Below, one piece after another: positions 42,638 through 52,002 of a DNA stretch of 64,000 nt (the stretch's first letter is position 1; the number at the start of each line of letters is the position of its first letter). A program made the position numbers and the translations under genes. The notes under the pieces are model-generated. The model was not told where the DNA came from. It did not search any database and saw only the letters and a program-made list of their open reading frames with translations. The DNA is from Methanotorris igneus Kol 5 (GTDB lineage: Archaea > AGJL01 > Methanococci > Methanococcales > Methanococcaceae). The stretch is taken from NCBI RefSeq assembly GCF_000214415.1, contig NC_015562.1:310001-374000 (forward strand). The letters run 5' to 3'.

Positions 42638-43876
42638 ATGGTAAAAATTGCGGAATTGACTTGTGGAGCAGAATACAGCGGAGTTCAGAAAGAAATTGAA
42701 AAGGCAGCTGCAGCTGTTGGCGGAGAAATTATCTTTCCAGAAGTTGATTTGGATTATATTGATAAGGTTGAGGAGTATTTAGGGTTTGAAGTTGCATCAG
42801 CAAATTTAAAATTGATGTTTGCAAGGGCAATGTCCATAATTGAGGGTAATACTGATGCAGAGGCAGTATTTATAGCGACATGCTTTAGATGTGCTGAAGG
42901 AGCATTGGTTAGGAATGAGGTTAGAAGATTGATTCAGCAACATACAGATTTGCCTGTGGTTATGTATTCATTCACCGAGAGAACAAAGGCATCTGAACTT
43001 TTAACAAGAATGGAAGCATTAGCAACAATTGTAGAGAGAAAATCATTATTGGCAAGGAAAAAGCAGGAGGGTATTAGCTTAGGTATTGATAGTGGTTCAA
43101 CAACAACAAAAGCAGTAGTGATGCAGGATAATGAGGTTGTGGGAACAGGATGGGTCTATACAAGGGATGTAATAGAATCTGCAAAAGAGGCCGTTGACAA
43201 TGCATTAAAAGAAGCAGGATTAAAAATAGAAGATATTGAGACCATTGGAACTACTGGATATGGTAGGCATACAATTGGAGAATACTTTAAGGCTGATTTG
43301 ATTCAGGAAGAGTTAACCGTAAACTCAAAAGGGGCTGCATTTTTGGCAGATAAGCAGGAAGGAGAGGCGACAGTTATTGATATTGGAGGAATGGATAACA
43401 AAGCAATATCACTAAACAATGCAATCCCAGACAGCTTTACAATGGGTGGTATCTGTGCTGGGGCAAGCGGTAGGTTCTTTGAAATTACTGCAAGAAGATT
43501 AGGAGTCTCAATCCAAGAACTTGGGGAGTTAGCAGCTAAAGGAGACTGGAGAAAAATAAACATGAATAGTTATTGTATCGTCTTTGGTATTCAGGATTTA
43601 GTCACTGCATTAGCAGAGGGGGCAAAAGCAGAGGATGTTGCTGCAGCAGCGGCACATTCAGTTGCAGAGCAGATTTATGAGCAACAGTTGCAAGAGGTTG
43701 ATGTTAGAGACCCAGTTATCTTGGTTGGGGGAAGTAGTTTGTTGAAGGGAATGGTTTTAGCATTAGAGGAAATTTTAGGTAGAAAAATTATTGTTCCACC
43801 ATACTCCCAACACATTGGGGCTGTTGGTGCTGCACTATTAGCATCAGGATTTAGATACATGAAGAAAAAGGATTAA
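42638..43876 (+). CDS. methanogenesis marker protein 15 (BadF/BcrA-type activator ATPase)
   Basis: 412 residues. After a methanogen-specific N-terminal domain of about 140 residues comes an ASKHA ATPase domain: [58 protein letters not shown] with Cys for a bridging 4Fe-4S cluster, and [11 protein letters not shown]. It resembles activators of 2-hydroxyacyl-CoA dehydratases and is thought to help activate methyl-CoM reductase, using ATP to inject electrons (inference from the family). ATG behind GGTGGTAGTTA. Marker 17 follows, as in other methanogens. Confidence 0.9.
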   Translation: MVKIAELTCGAEYSGVQKEIEKAAAAVGGEIIFPEVDLDYIDKVEEYLGFEVASANLKLMFARAMSIIEGNTDAEAVFIATCFRCAEGALVRNEVRRLIQQHTDLPVVMYSFTERTKASELLTRMEALATIVERKSLLARKKQEGISLGIDSGSTTTKAVVMQDNEVVGTGWVYTRDVIESAKEAVDNALKEAGLKIEDIETIGTTGYGRHTIGEYFKADLIQEELTVNSKGAAFLADKQEGEATVIDIGGMDNKAISLNNAIPDSFTMGGICAGASGRFFEITARRLGVSIQELGELAAKGDWRKINMNSYCIVFGIQDLVTALAEGAKAEDVAAAAAHSVAEQIYEQQLQEVDVRDPVILVGGSSLLKGMVLALEEILGRKIIVPPYSQHIGAVGAALLASGFRYMKKKD

Positions 43877-43924
43877 CATAACTTATTTTATTTTTTAATT
43901 TTTAAAAATTATATTGGGGATAAC

Positions 43925-44488
43925 ATGGCAGAAATATTTGTGGATTGTAAGGACGAGGCAGGAAAAAAAATATATACAAAAATAATTCAAACGAGTCTTG
44001 AGGATTTGATACTTGGAAAATCTATTTTGGAAGTAAGGATGATTATAAGGGAGGATGAGCCCTATTTTATAATAGGAGTGTTACCAAAGCAAACAACAAA
44101 ATTGATTAGGTTGAGGGATTTTGCAAATATTGAGGAAACAAAAAAGGTTGATGGGAAAACAATATACAAAATAAAAATAGAGGATGAAACATATTTACCT
44201 CAACTCCTTGAAAAGATAAACATTATTGACCAGCCATCAAGATTTGAAGTTGTGACAGATTCCCCAGTAGATTTGGATATGGTAGTTTATGACGCAAAAA
44301 AGGACTTCATAGCAAAGGTTCTTGATTTTATGAATAGAGTGTTCCCAGAAGGTATGAGGGTTAGGAAGACATTCTATGGAAAAGCAATAGCATCTATAGC
44401 ATCAGAAAAACCATTTAAAAAAGAATGGTTGGATGTAGCTTTGAAATTAAAAGAAGAGTTGGAAAATACCAAAATAATAGGATTCTAA
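43925..44488 (+). CDS. methanogenesis marker protein 17
   Basis: 187 residues. Assigned by its place directly after marker 15 and by segments such as LEVRMIIREDEPYFIIGVLPK and FEVVTDSPVDLDMVVYDAK that I associate with this family. It has been found in the activation complex of methyl-CoM reductase. No catalytic motif or Cys cluster is visible. ATG behind GGGGATAAC; 48 bases after marker 15. Confidence 0.85.
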   Translation: MAEIFVDCKDEAGKKIYTKIIQTSLEDLILGKSILEVRMIIREDEPYFIIGVLPKQTTKLIRLRDFANIEETKKVDGKTIYKIKIEDETYLPQLLEKINIIDQPSRFEVVTDSPVDLDMVVYDAKKDFIAKVLDFMNRVFPEGMRVRKTFYGKAIASIASEKPFKKEWLDVALKLKEELENTKIIGF

Positions 44489-44870
44489 ATTACATATAAA
44501 TCCAAATAAAAATTTTTTATGCTAATATTTCCAAATTTTAAATTAAGTTAAAAATAGTATCAATTTTTTCTAAAACAATTAAATAACAATTAAATAACAT
44601 TGAAAGTTTAAAATGTTTAAAATAACATAAAAAGTGGTGTCAGTTCGCCCATCTATCATCATGCATCAGCAGCTACTCCGGTCATCATCCACCGTTATTA
44701 TATTAGTGTGGAACATTATATAAATAGTTTTATAGTTTATGATACAAGGAGTTTATAAATTAATTTTACCATAATTTAATTTTCTGTGCTTAATGAATTT
44801 TAAGTACTTCACTAATTTATGAAAATTATCCAAATTATGTCTAAACTTAAATAAGATACAAAGTGGGAAT
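44489..44870. other. intergenic region holding a C/D box sRNA
   Basis: 382 bases; apart from the sRNA at 44636-44693 it is AT-rich with a TATA-like ACATTATATAAATAG just after the sRNA gene start (44713-44727), which on the minus strand reads CTATTTATATAATG and may be the sRNA promoter. Confidence 0.55.
44636..44693 (-). ncRNA. C/D box sRNA, predicted guide for the 23S peptidyl-transferase region
   Basis: Minus strand: stem GGTG/CACC, box C GATGATGA (44682-44689), 12-nt guide CCGGAGTAGCTG, box D' CTGA (44666-44669), box C' ATGATGA (44656-44662), 12-nt guide TAGATGGGCGAA, box D CTGA (44640-44643). All boxes are perfect. The first guide is complementary to AGCUACUCCGG and the second to UUCGCCCAU, which from memory occur in archaeal 23S rRNA near E. 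coli positions 2435-2445 and at the A-loop near 2554-2562. GC content is well above the surrounding DNA. Confidence 0.9.
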
Positions 44871-45953
44871 ATGTCATTGATAACAATTAACGAGAATGGA
44901 TTTTTAGATGAAATAAAGGGTAAAAAAGGATTGTTTTCTTGTGTTATCTCATCTATTGAAACAACAAAATATGTCCCTATCTCAGGTGTGCATAGGGATG
45001 TTATTGCCTACACTCCAGCTGCTGATATGGAGTTGGTGGTGTTGGGGAAAAGTATTTGTCTTCCCACTCCACCAATAGATGCAACTGGCTGCCCTTCCCC
45101 AGCAACAATTACAAGGGCATGCGTAGATTTAAAAAACATTCCCGCTCTAACCATTGATGCTGGATGTTTTGTTAAGCCAAACGTTCCATACATAAAGGTA
45201 AATGAAAACCCCACTGGAGATATAAGAAAAGGAAAGGCAATGAAAAATTCAAAAGAGTTATTTGAAAAGGGCTATACCCTCGGAAAAAATTTGATTTATG
45301 ATTGTTTGATTGTTGGAGAGAGTGTCCCAGGAGGAACAACAACTGCATTGGGAGTTTTGATTGGTTTGGGTTATGATGCAGAGGGGAAAGTAAGTTCTGG
45401 TTCAGTAAATAACCCACACGAGTTAAAAATGGAAGTTGTAAGGAGTGGATTAAAAAGTGCGAAAATAGAAATTGGGAAGAGCAGTGTTTTTGATGTTTTA
45501 AATGCTGTTGGAGATACTATGATGCCTACTGTTGCAGGTATGGCAATTGCAGCAGTGGAAAATAAAAAGCCAGTAATCTTGGCTGGTGGAACACAGATGG
45601 CAGCAGTTCTTGCGGTTATAAAGGAGATAAATAAAGATGCCATAAAAAGTGGATTAATTTCAATAGGAACAACAGAATTTGTATTAAATGACAAAAATGC
45701 TGATTTAAAGGGAATTGTTGAGCAGATCGGGGATGTTCCAATACTCGCATCAAAATTCTACTATGAAAAGGCAAAAATTGATGGTCTGAGGGCATATTGC
45801 AGAGGTTCTGTAAAAGAGGGTGTTGGTGCTGGAGGTATTGCTGCTTATGCGTATATAAATGGATTAAAGCCAGATGATGTTAGAAGATATGTAGAAAACA
45901 ACTATTATAGATGGTATAAAAATATAATAAATATGGAGATAAACAAAGAGTAG
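44871..45953 (+). CDS. CobT-like nicotinate-nucleotide-dimethylbenzimidazole phosphoribosyltransferase family protein (UPF0284)
   Basis: 360 residues. CPSPATITRACVDL, VGESVPGGTTTALGVLIGLG, DTMMPTVAGMAIAA and ILAGGTQMAAVLAVI are the archaeal CobT-like motifs. These proteins are proposed to activate the lower ligand for cobamide synthesis; biochemical proof for this subgroup is limited. ATG behind GTGGGAAT. The gene for marker protein 6 follows 23 bases later in the same direction. Confidence 0.9.
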   Translation: MSLITINENGFLDEIKGKKGLFSCVISSIETTKYVPISGVHRDVIAYTPAADMELVVLGKSICLPTPPIDATGCPSPATITRACVDLKNIPALTIDAGCFVKPNVPYIKVNENPTGDIRKGKAMKNSKELFEKGYTLGKNLIYDCLIVGESVPGGTTTALGVLIGLGYDAEGKVSSGSVNNPHELKMEVVRSGLKSAKIEIGKSSVFDVLNAVGDTMMPTVAGMAIAAVENKKPVILAGGTQMAAVLAVIKEINKDAIKSGLISIGTTEFVLNDKNADLKGIVEQIGDVPILASKFYYEKAKIDGLRAYCRGSVKEGVGAGGIAAYAYINGLKPDDVRRYVENNYYRWYKNIINMEINKE

Positions 45954-45976
45954 GTAAGAAATGTTAAGGTGAAAAA

Positions 45977-46429
45977 ATGAAGACAAAGGTAATTGTTTTA
46001 GCAGATAATGCAGAAACTACACCTTCAAAACTATTCAGATTTTTAAATTCATTGAATTATGACATAAATGTTAAGGAGACATGTTTTGGGGCATATATTG
46101 AAGGAGAAGATGATGTTGTTGATAAAGTGGCAAATATAGTTAGAAATCTTGAAAAAAATAGGATATTTTGTAAAGATAGAGGATTCCCAATTTGGGATAA
46201 GAGGAGATGTAGGGCATTTAGAGGAGGGGGTCCAAGAGAAGGTTTCCACCAATTAGAAGCAGAGCAAAAGATATTGGATAAAATTGCAAAGGCATTAGAT
46301 GAGATTGAGAAAGAAGGAATTCATCAAATAGATGAAATAGAAAAAGAAAAAGTAGATGACAAGACTAAAAAACTTGATGTTGAAACATTTAAAAAGATTA
46401 TTGATGAAGAATTTAAACATAATCAGTGA
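45977..46429 (+). CDS. methanogenesis marker protein 6, C-terminus altered by a repeat
   Basis: 150 residues. IFCKDRGFPIWDKRRCRAFRGGG..EGFHQLEAE is the family core, with conserved Cys and Arg residues; function unknown, found only in methanogens and relatives. The last ~45 residues are Lys/Glu-rich and look unstructured. The final codons AAT CAG TGA lie in a family B repeat end (ATAATCAGTGACAAAAGG), so the present stop was supplied by the repeat. ATG behind AAGGTGAAAAA. Confidence 0.88.
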   Translation: MKTKVIVLADNAETTPSKLFRFLNSLNYDINVKETCFGAYIEGEDDVVDKVANIVRNLEKNRIFCKDRGFPIWDKRRCRAFRGGGPREGFHQLEAEQKILDKIAKALDEIEKEGIHQIDEIEKEKVDDKTKKLDVETFKKIIDEEFKHNQ

Positions 46430-46484
46430 CAAAAGGTATTAAAATAACATAAAAGTGACAAAAATTTCTACAAACGACTATATT
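46419..46484. repeat. repeat family B, short degenerate copy
   Basis: ATAATCAGTGACAAAAGGTATTAAAATAA matches the left end at 41269. The right side ends CGACTATA. Lies between convergent marker 6 and hydantoinase B genes. Confidence 0.6.
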
Positions 46485-48160
46485 TAATGCCTCTCTTTAA
46501 AATCAACAATCAATTTATCTCCTTTTTTAATAATTTTTACTTTGTAATCACGATATGCGGAATCAATAGATATTTTTCCATCCTTCACATCTTCTAAAAT
46601 TAAATCTATATTCCTTTGGCTTGGGGAGCCGTAGCCTCCACCACCAGGCGTGTTTATAACAACAACATCTCCGCTGTTTAATGTTACTGTATCCTTTCCA
46701 GATAGTGGGATTTTTTTACCGTCCCTTATAATATAATGCTCTCCAGGAGAACCATTATAACCCCCATTAACCCCCCAAGGAGAAATTTTTATCCTTTCAG
46801 CAATTAAAGACAATGTGCAATCTGAAAGAACCTTATAAACTCTTCTTATCCCCAAACCACCCCTATACTTTCCAGCACCACCAGAATCTTCCCTCAGTGA
46901 GTATTCAAGAACTAAGATTGGATACTCGTTTTCTATAACCTCAATTGGAGTGTTTAGTGTGTTTGTCATGTTTGCATGTACTCCATCAACACCATCTTTA
47001 TTGTATCTTCCCCCAAATCCTCCTCCAATGGTCTCATAAAACGCCCATCCTTTGCCTCCAATAACCACGTTGTTCATACTCCCATTTGATGCTGCAGGAA
47101 CTTTGTCTGGGAAGATGTTGTATAATGCCTTAAAGATAACATCAACAATCCTTTGAGACGTTTCAACATTTCCAACTGCTACAGGAGCAGGTTTTTTTGG
47201 ATTAACTATTGTTTCTTCTGGAGCAATTATATCAACAACCCTAAAAATACCATGGTTCATTGGCATCTCTGGGTCTATGATGGATTTTAATGCAAATGAT
47301 GTTGATGCAACAGTAACTCCATAAACGGCATTTAATGGGGCATCAATTTGCTTGTGGGTTCCAGTGAAATCAACCCTTATTTTGCCTTTATTTATCTCAA
47401 TCTTTACATTTATATTTATTAATTTATCCTTATACTCGAGATAATCAACTCCCTCACAAGTGCATTGGATATCTCTAATCTTTGATTTTAGGTAATTTTC
47501 CGTATAGTCTAAGCTCCTTTTCCAGGATTCAACAACATCCCTGCAAGTGTATTTATCCATCAACTCTAAAATTCTCTCAACACCAATATTTAATGAGGAT
47601 ATTTGGGCTTTTAAATCCCCAATTGTAAATTTTGGAACTCTTACATTGGAAGTTATCAATTTTAGAAGTTCTTTGTTAAGTTCCCCATTTTCAACAAGTT
47701 TTGATGGGGGAATTATTAAGCCCTCTTGATAGAGTTCTTTTGCATCACTACTTATACTCCCCGGGACTTTTCCACCAACATCAACGTGATGGGCTTTATT
47801 TGCAACATATCCAACTATCTCATCATCATAAAATATTGGCTTTAAAAGAGTTATGTCATTCAAATGTGTCCCTGCTATGTATGGGTCGTTAACAATGATT
47901 ATATCATCTTTTTCAACATCAATGCCTTCCCTACTTAAATAATCAATTATATTCTTAACTCCAACAGCCATGCTTCCCAAATGCACTGGAATGTGCTCTG
48001 CCTGGGCTATTAATTCTCCGTTGGATGATAAAATAGCACAACTAAAATCCAACCTATCCTTAATATTTGGAGAATAAGATGTGTTCCTTAAAACAATCCC
48101 CATTTCTTCTGCAATGTATGATGTGGAATTCCTTATTACTTCAATGGTGATTGTATCCAT
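46484..48160 (-). CDS. hyuB: hydantoinase B / acetone carboxylase alpha-like (HyuB) protein
   Basis: 558 residues. ITIEVIRNSTSYIAEEMGIVLRNTSYSPNIKDR at the N-terminus, FSCAILSSNGELIAQAEHIPVHLGSM, VNDPYIAGTHLNDITLLKPIF, HHVDVGGKVPGS and INTPGGGGYG are the HyuB signatures. The family opens hydantoin or 5-oxoproline rings with ATP together with HyuA; in methanogens the substrate is not established. No hyuA is adjacent, though one may be elsewhere. ATG behind CTGTGATACT. Confidence 0.92.
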   Translation of the reverse strand: MDTITIEVIRNSTSYIAEEMGIVLRNTSYSPNIKDRLDFSCAILSSNGELIAQAEHIPVHLGSMAVGVKNIIDYLSREGIDVEKDDIIIVNDPYIAGTHLNDITLLKPIFYDDEIVGYVANKAHHVDVGGKVPGSISSDAKELYQEGLIIPPSKLVENGELNKELLKLITSNVRVPKFTIGDLKAQISSLNIGVERILELMDKYTCRDVVESWKRSLDYTENYLKSKIRDIQCTCEGVDYLEYKDKLININVKIEINKGKIRVDFTGTHKQIDAPLNAVYGVTVASTSFALKSIIDPEMPMNHGIFRVVDIIAPEETIVNPKKPAPVAVGNVETSQRIVDVIFKALYNIFPDKVPAASNGSMNNVVIGGKGWAFYETIGGGFGGRYNKDGVDGVHANMTNTLNTPIEVIENEYPILVLEYSLREDSGGAGKYRGGLGIRRVYKVLSDCTLSLIAERIKISPWGVNGGYNGSPGEHYIIRDGKKIPLSGKDTVTLNSGDVVVINTPGGGGYGSPSQRNIDLILEDVKDGKISIDSAYRDYKVKIIKKGDKLIVDFKERH

Positions 48161-48223
48161 AGTATCACAGAATTTTGTTGGTTATAGGTATTTACAACAA
48201 TCTTTTAGGTGGAAAATAAAAAT

Positions 48224-48943
48224 TTAGATTTTATCCAACTCTACAAACAACCCCGGGGCAAGGATGTCGTGAGTATATTTATATTCTTTTCCACCATGAG
48301 ACCTCGTCTCATTTATGAATTTTGGCAAGACATGCCCCAAAATCAAAGTTGGATACTTTAAGGAAGGGATTTCATATCTATAATCAACAATTGTCCAATA
48401 GCCAAGATGCTCAAACTTGTCAATGGTTATGCACTTCAATGTAGGAACTGTTATTGCCCTCCCTCCGCACTCACAAAAGTCCTTATCAGAAGGTAACAAA
48501 ATCCCGCAACTCTCACAGACGTTCCTTTCAGTTTCAATTATCTTTAAAACCCTCAAAGCAACATATCTTGATTCCTTTCTGTTTTCAATTTCGTTGTAGA
48601 AGAACTCTTCCTTTATTCCAGTTATAAATGGCTGTTGTAACGCTACTTTTTTCCATTCATTTATGGTTTTTTCATCAATTTCTGTTCTTTCAAATACGCT
48701 CTCCCTTGATAATTCTAAGATATTATTTTTTCCAATAAATGCTCCTTTTATTAAAAAGTCCCCAATTTCAGGTTTTTTTATTGTGAAAAAATGCCCTAAC
48801 CCTTGCTCAGATAAATAGATTCCTTTGTATGTTCTTCCATATTTAGTATTTAACACTATATATCCAAGAACTCTTGCTAACACTTGTTCTTCTGATAAAT
48901 CAATTTTTGGCACTTCAATATTTAGCAAATCCTCTAATCTCAC
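48224..48943 (-). CDS. conserved hypothetical protein with zinc ribbon
   Basis: 239 residues from GTG 48943, placed after GGGTGATAGTT. The middle has CESCG...DKDFCECGGRA, a zinc ribbon. The remainder is globular with LGHFFTIKKPEIGDFLIKGAFIG and YTHDILAPGLFVELDKI. I do not recognise the family; it may be methanogen-specific. It lies between the peptidase and hyuB genes on one strand, with short gaps, so they could form an operon. Confidence 0.65.
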   Translation of the reverse strand: MRLEDLLNIEVPKIDLSEEQVLARVLGYIVLNTKYGRTYKGIYLSEQGLGHFFTIKKPEIGDFLIKGAFIGKNNILELSRESVFERTEIDEKTINEWKKVALQQPFITGIKEEFFYNEIENRKESRYVALRVLKIIETERNVCESCGILLPSDKDFCECGGRAITVPTLKCITIDKFEHLGYWTIVDYRYEIPSLKYPTLILGHVLPKFINETRSHGGKEYKYTHDILAPGLFVELDKI

Positions 48944-48986
48944 AACTATCACCCTTAATTCTTAATTAATAAATTTTTTAAGGCCT

Positions 48987-49994
48987 TTAATATTTTGCAT
49001 TGCTCAATTTTTTAAAACCATTCTTTTTAACCAAATATAAATCCTCAATCCTAACTCCAAACTCATCCTTCAGATATATCCCTGGCTCGATAGTTAAAAC
49101 CATGCCCTCCTTTAAAACAACGTCTTCTTTTGCTTTAATGGATAAAGTTGGGCTCTCATGCACTTCAACGCCAACCCCATGACCAAGAGAGTGAATGAAA
49201 TATTCTTTATACTCTCCCATAAACTCCCTCGCAATTTCATCAAGTTCCTTTGCTGAAACACCCTCTTTTAAATGCTTTTCAACTTCCTTCTTAGCATTAG
49301 AAACAATATCATAAACTTCTTCCATTTTCTTTGAAGGATTTAATAAAAACGTCCTTGTTATATCTGAGCAATAACCCTCATATACTGCCCCAATATCAAC
49401 TAAAAGAATATTTTTTATTATTTCATTTGAGGGCAATTCATGAGGATAGGAAGTTTTTTTATCGGAGATAACTATGGTGTCAAAAGAAGGTCTGATACTC
49501 CCATTCTTTTTCATAACATATTCTATTTCTGCAGCAAGTTCGTTTTCGGTTTTATTACCTATGTTCTCAAGATTTTCCATAATATATTTTACTGCCTTAT
49601 CGCTAATCTCTGCTGCATTCTTTATTAGTTTTATTTCACTTTTATTTTTTATCATTCTCATTTCTTTGATTTTGTCTGAGATTATTTTGTAGTCCTTGCT
49701 AATGTGTTTTAGGAATTTTATTGGTAAGGTTTCTTCAATGCCGTCACAACCCTCAAAGATATCTTCCCACTTCTCAAAAATCTCCACTCTTAAATTATCT
49801 TTCTCATATTTCTTTGCCATTTCATAATCTAACTTAGGGACATATAAAATTCCCTCTTCCCCTTCAAAAACTAAAACTGAAAAATTTGGTGGATACCTCT
49901 CCAAAAAATAATTTATATTCTCTTTTTTTAAAATCACTGCCTTTTTTATTTCATTCTCATGCAAATATTCCACAAATACCTTAATTTTGTCCAT
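48987..49994 (-). CDS. pepQ: Xaa-Pro aminopeptidase-like M24 metallopeptidase
   Basis: 335 residues. N-terminal creatinase-like domain, then the pita-bread catalytic domain with metal ligands in LLVDIGAVYEGYCSDITRTF (two Asp), FIHSLGHGVGVEVHE (His), LTIEPGIYL (Glu) and GVRIEDL (Glu). Removes proline-containing N-terminal residues or dipeptides. ATG 49994 follows GGGGTGGATAGA. Confidence 0.95.
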   Translation of the reverse strand: MDKIKVFVEYLHENEIKKAVILKKENINYFLERYPPNFSVLVFEGEEGILYVPKLDYEMAKKYEKDNLRVEIFEKWEDIFEGCDGIEETLPIKFLKHISKDYKIISDKIKEMRMIKNKSEIKLIKNAAEISDKAVKYIMENLENIGNKTENELAAEIEYVMKKNGSIRPSFDTIVISDKKTSYPHELPSNEIIKNILLVDIGAVYEGYCSDITRTFLLNPSKKMEEVYDIVSNAKKEVEKHLKEGVSAKELDEIAREFMGEYKEYFIHSLGHGVGVEVHESPTLSIKAKEDVVLKEGMVLTIEPGIYLKDEFGVRIEDLYLVKKNGFKKLSNAKY

Positions 49995-50267
49995 TCTATC
50001 CACCCCAAAAATCGAAATCTTTATATTGCACTAATGTGTCTTAATTAACCAAATATTAATTTTTAATTTTTTATTATTTGTTCGTAATTGTTTATATGAA
50101 ATTTACATATGGATGTAGCATATAGTTGTTTTGTAATTAGGTAATGCCTTTAAATAAATGTTTAGAACATTACTAAACTGAGAATTTGAGCAGATTGTTC
50201 TGAACTCTCATAGATAAATTAGCTTTAAGCAAATTAAATTTAAAATTTAAAAAATGGAAGGGGTACT

Positions 50268-51029
50268 ATGAAATTACTTAGAAATTTAATACTGCCAGTG
50301 CTTGGGGTTGTTCTTTGGGAAGTATTTGCAATATATCTAAACAATCCAGTTATAATTCCAAAAGTTGAGAGTGTGCTAAATGTCTTACTTAATCCATGGA
50401 CGGGAATTTTAGGGACTGGAAATTTAATAGATAATACATTAATAAGCATAAAGAGAGTTATTTCTGGCTTTATTGTTGCAGCGCTTGTAGCAATTCCATT
50501 GGGTATTTTGATGGGATATTATTCTTTTGTTAATGATTTGTTTGATACGGTTATTGAGTTATTAAGACCTATCCCACCTCTTGCATGGGTTCCGTTGGCA
50601 TTAGCATGGTTTGGAATTGGAGAGACGTCAATGTTATTCATTATTTTCATAGGGGCGTTCTTTCCAATTCTAATAAACACCATATCGGGAGTTAAAGGTG
50701 TTCCAAAACCATTAATTGAAGCGGCTTTAACTCTGGGAGCAAAAGAAAAAGATATTTTAATGAAAGTTGTTATTCCTGCCTCATCGCCAAGCATCTTAAC
50801 TGGATTAAGAGTTGGGGCTGGGATTGCATGGATGTGTGTTGTTGCTGCTGAGATGTTGCCGGGTAGTGATGCGGGATTGGGGTATTTGATTATGTATGCA
50901 TATTCATTGAGTAGGATGGATGTAGTCATCGCTGCGATGGTCATTATTGGATTAATTGGGCTAATCTTAGATAGAGGGCTTAGATTTATTGAAAACAGAT
51001 ATTTCAAATGGAGAACCATGATGAAATAA
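50268..51029 (+). CDS. ABC transporter permease, nitrate/sulfonate/taurine type
   Basis: 253 residues, six helices. The EAA loop reads EAALTLGAKEKDILMKVVIPASSPSILTGLRVGAGIAWMCVVAAEML, which defines the TauC/SsuC/NrtB family. Anion specificity (sulfonate, nitrate, bicarbonate, others) cannot be read. ATG behind GAAGGGGTACT. The ATPase gene follows in the same direction; no periplasmic binding protein gene is next to them. Confidence 0.92.
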   Translation: MKLLRNLILPVLGVVLWEVFAIYLNNPVIIPKVESVLNVLLNPWTGILGTGNLIDNTLISIKRVISGFIVAALVAIPLGILMGYYSFVNDLFDTVIELLRPIPPLAWVPLALAWFGIGETSMLFIIFIGAFFPILINTISGVKGVPKPLIEAALTLGAKEKDILMKVVIPASSPSILTGLRVGAGIAWMCVVAAEMLPGSDAGLGYLIMYAYSLSRMDVVIAAMVIIGLIGLILDRGLRFIENRYFKWRTMMK

Positions 51030-51084
51030 TTGATATTTAAAATTTTTTAATTTGATTTTGAATAAATGGAGAAAGGTGTAACTG

Positions 51085-51849
51085 ATGGCAAAACTGGAGT
51101 TAATAAATATCACAAAAAAATACATTACAGAAAAAAAGGAGATCCTTGCCGTGGATAATGTAAGTTTGTCTGTAGAGGAAAATGAATTTATATCCATTGT
51201 AGGGCCGAGTGGTTGTGGTAAATCAACATTATTGAGGATTATAGCAGGATTAGAAAAGCCCACAAGTGGAAAAGTGCTGTTGGATGGGAAAGAAGTTAAG
51301 GAGCCAAGTGCTGAAAGGGGGATGGTGTTTCAGCAATACACACTAATGCCATGGAGAACAGTATTAAAAAATGTAACATTTGGTTTGGAAATTAAAAAAA
51401 TTCCAAAGGAAGAGCAGATAAAAATTGCAAAGAAATTTATAAAGATGGTTGGATTAGAGGGCTTTGAGGATGCTTATCCATACCAACTTAGTGGAGGAAT
51501 GCAGCAAAGGGTAGCGATAGCAAGGACTCTTGCAAATGATCCAGAAATTGTATTAATGGATGAACCTTTTGGAGCGTTGGATACACAAACGAGGGCAATA
51601 CTTCAAAATGAACTTTTAAAGATCTGGCAAAAAGAGAAAAAAACTGTGCTTTTTGTTACACATAGTGTTGATGAGGCAGTGTATTTATCGGACAGGATTG
51701 TTGTAATGACTGCAAGACCTGGAAAAATAAAGAAAATAATACCCATTGAACTAAAAAGGCCAAGAGATAGAACAAGTATAGAGTTTTTGGAATACAAAAA
51801 GAAAATTGTTGATGAATTAAAGGATGAGGTTTTAAAAGCAATGAAATAA
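51085..51849 (+). CDS. ABC transporter ATPase, nitrate/sulfonate/taurine type
   Basis: 254 residues. Walker [11 protein letters not shown]-loop [15 protein letters not shown] typical of SsuB/TauB, signature LSGGMQQR, Walker [13 protein letters not shown], switch His in VTHSVDEA, and MTARPGKI after it. Partner of the permease 55 bases upstream. ATG behind AAAGGTGTAACTG. Confidence 0.95.
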   Translation: MAKLELINITKKYITEKKEILAVDNVSLSVEENEFISIVGPSGCGKSTLLRIIAGLEKPTSGKVLLDGKEVKEPSAERGMVFQQYTLMPWRTVLKNVTFGLEIKKIPKEEQIKIAKKFIKMVGLEGFEDAYPYQLSGGMQQRVAIARTLANDPEIVLMDEPFGALDTQTRAILQNELLKIWQKEKKTVLFVTHSVDEAVYLSDRIVVMTARPGKIKKIIPIELKRPRDRTSIEFLEYKKKIVDELKDEVLKAMK

Positions 51850-52002
51850 AACCATAAGATCTATTGTTTTTTAAAATTTTATTATAAACTTAAAAAAATA
51901 ACCTAAATTCTATATTTAACTTCGTATATTCAAAAATTAATGTATTCAAATTAATAAATAATTTAGAAAAATAAAAAATTAAGAAAATTTAGTTAAGGGG
52001 AT

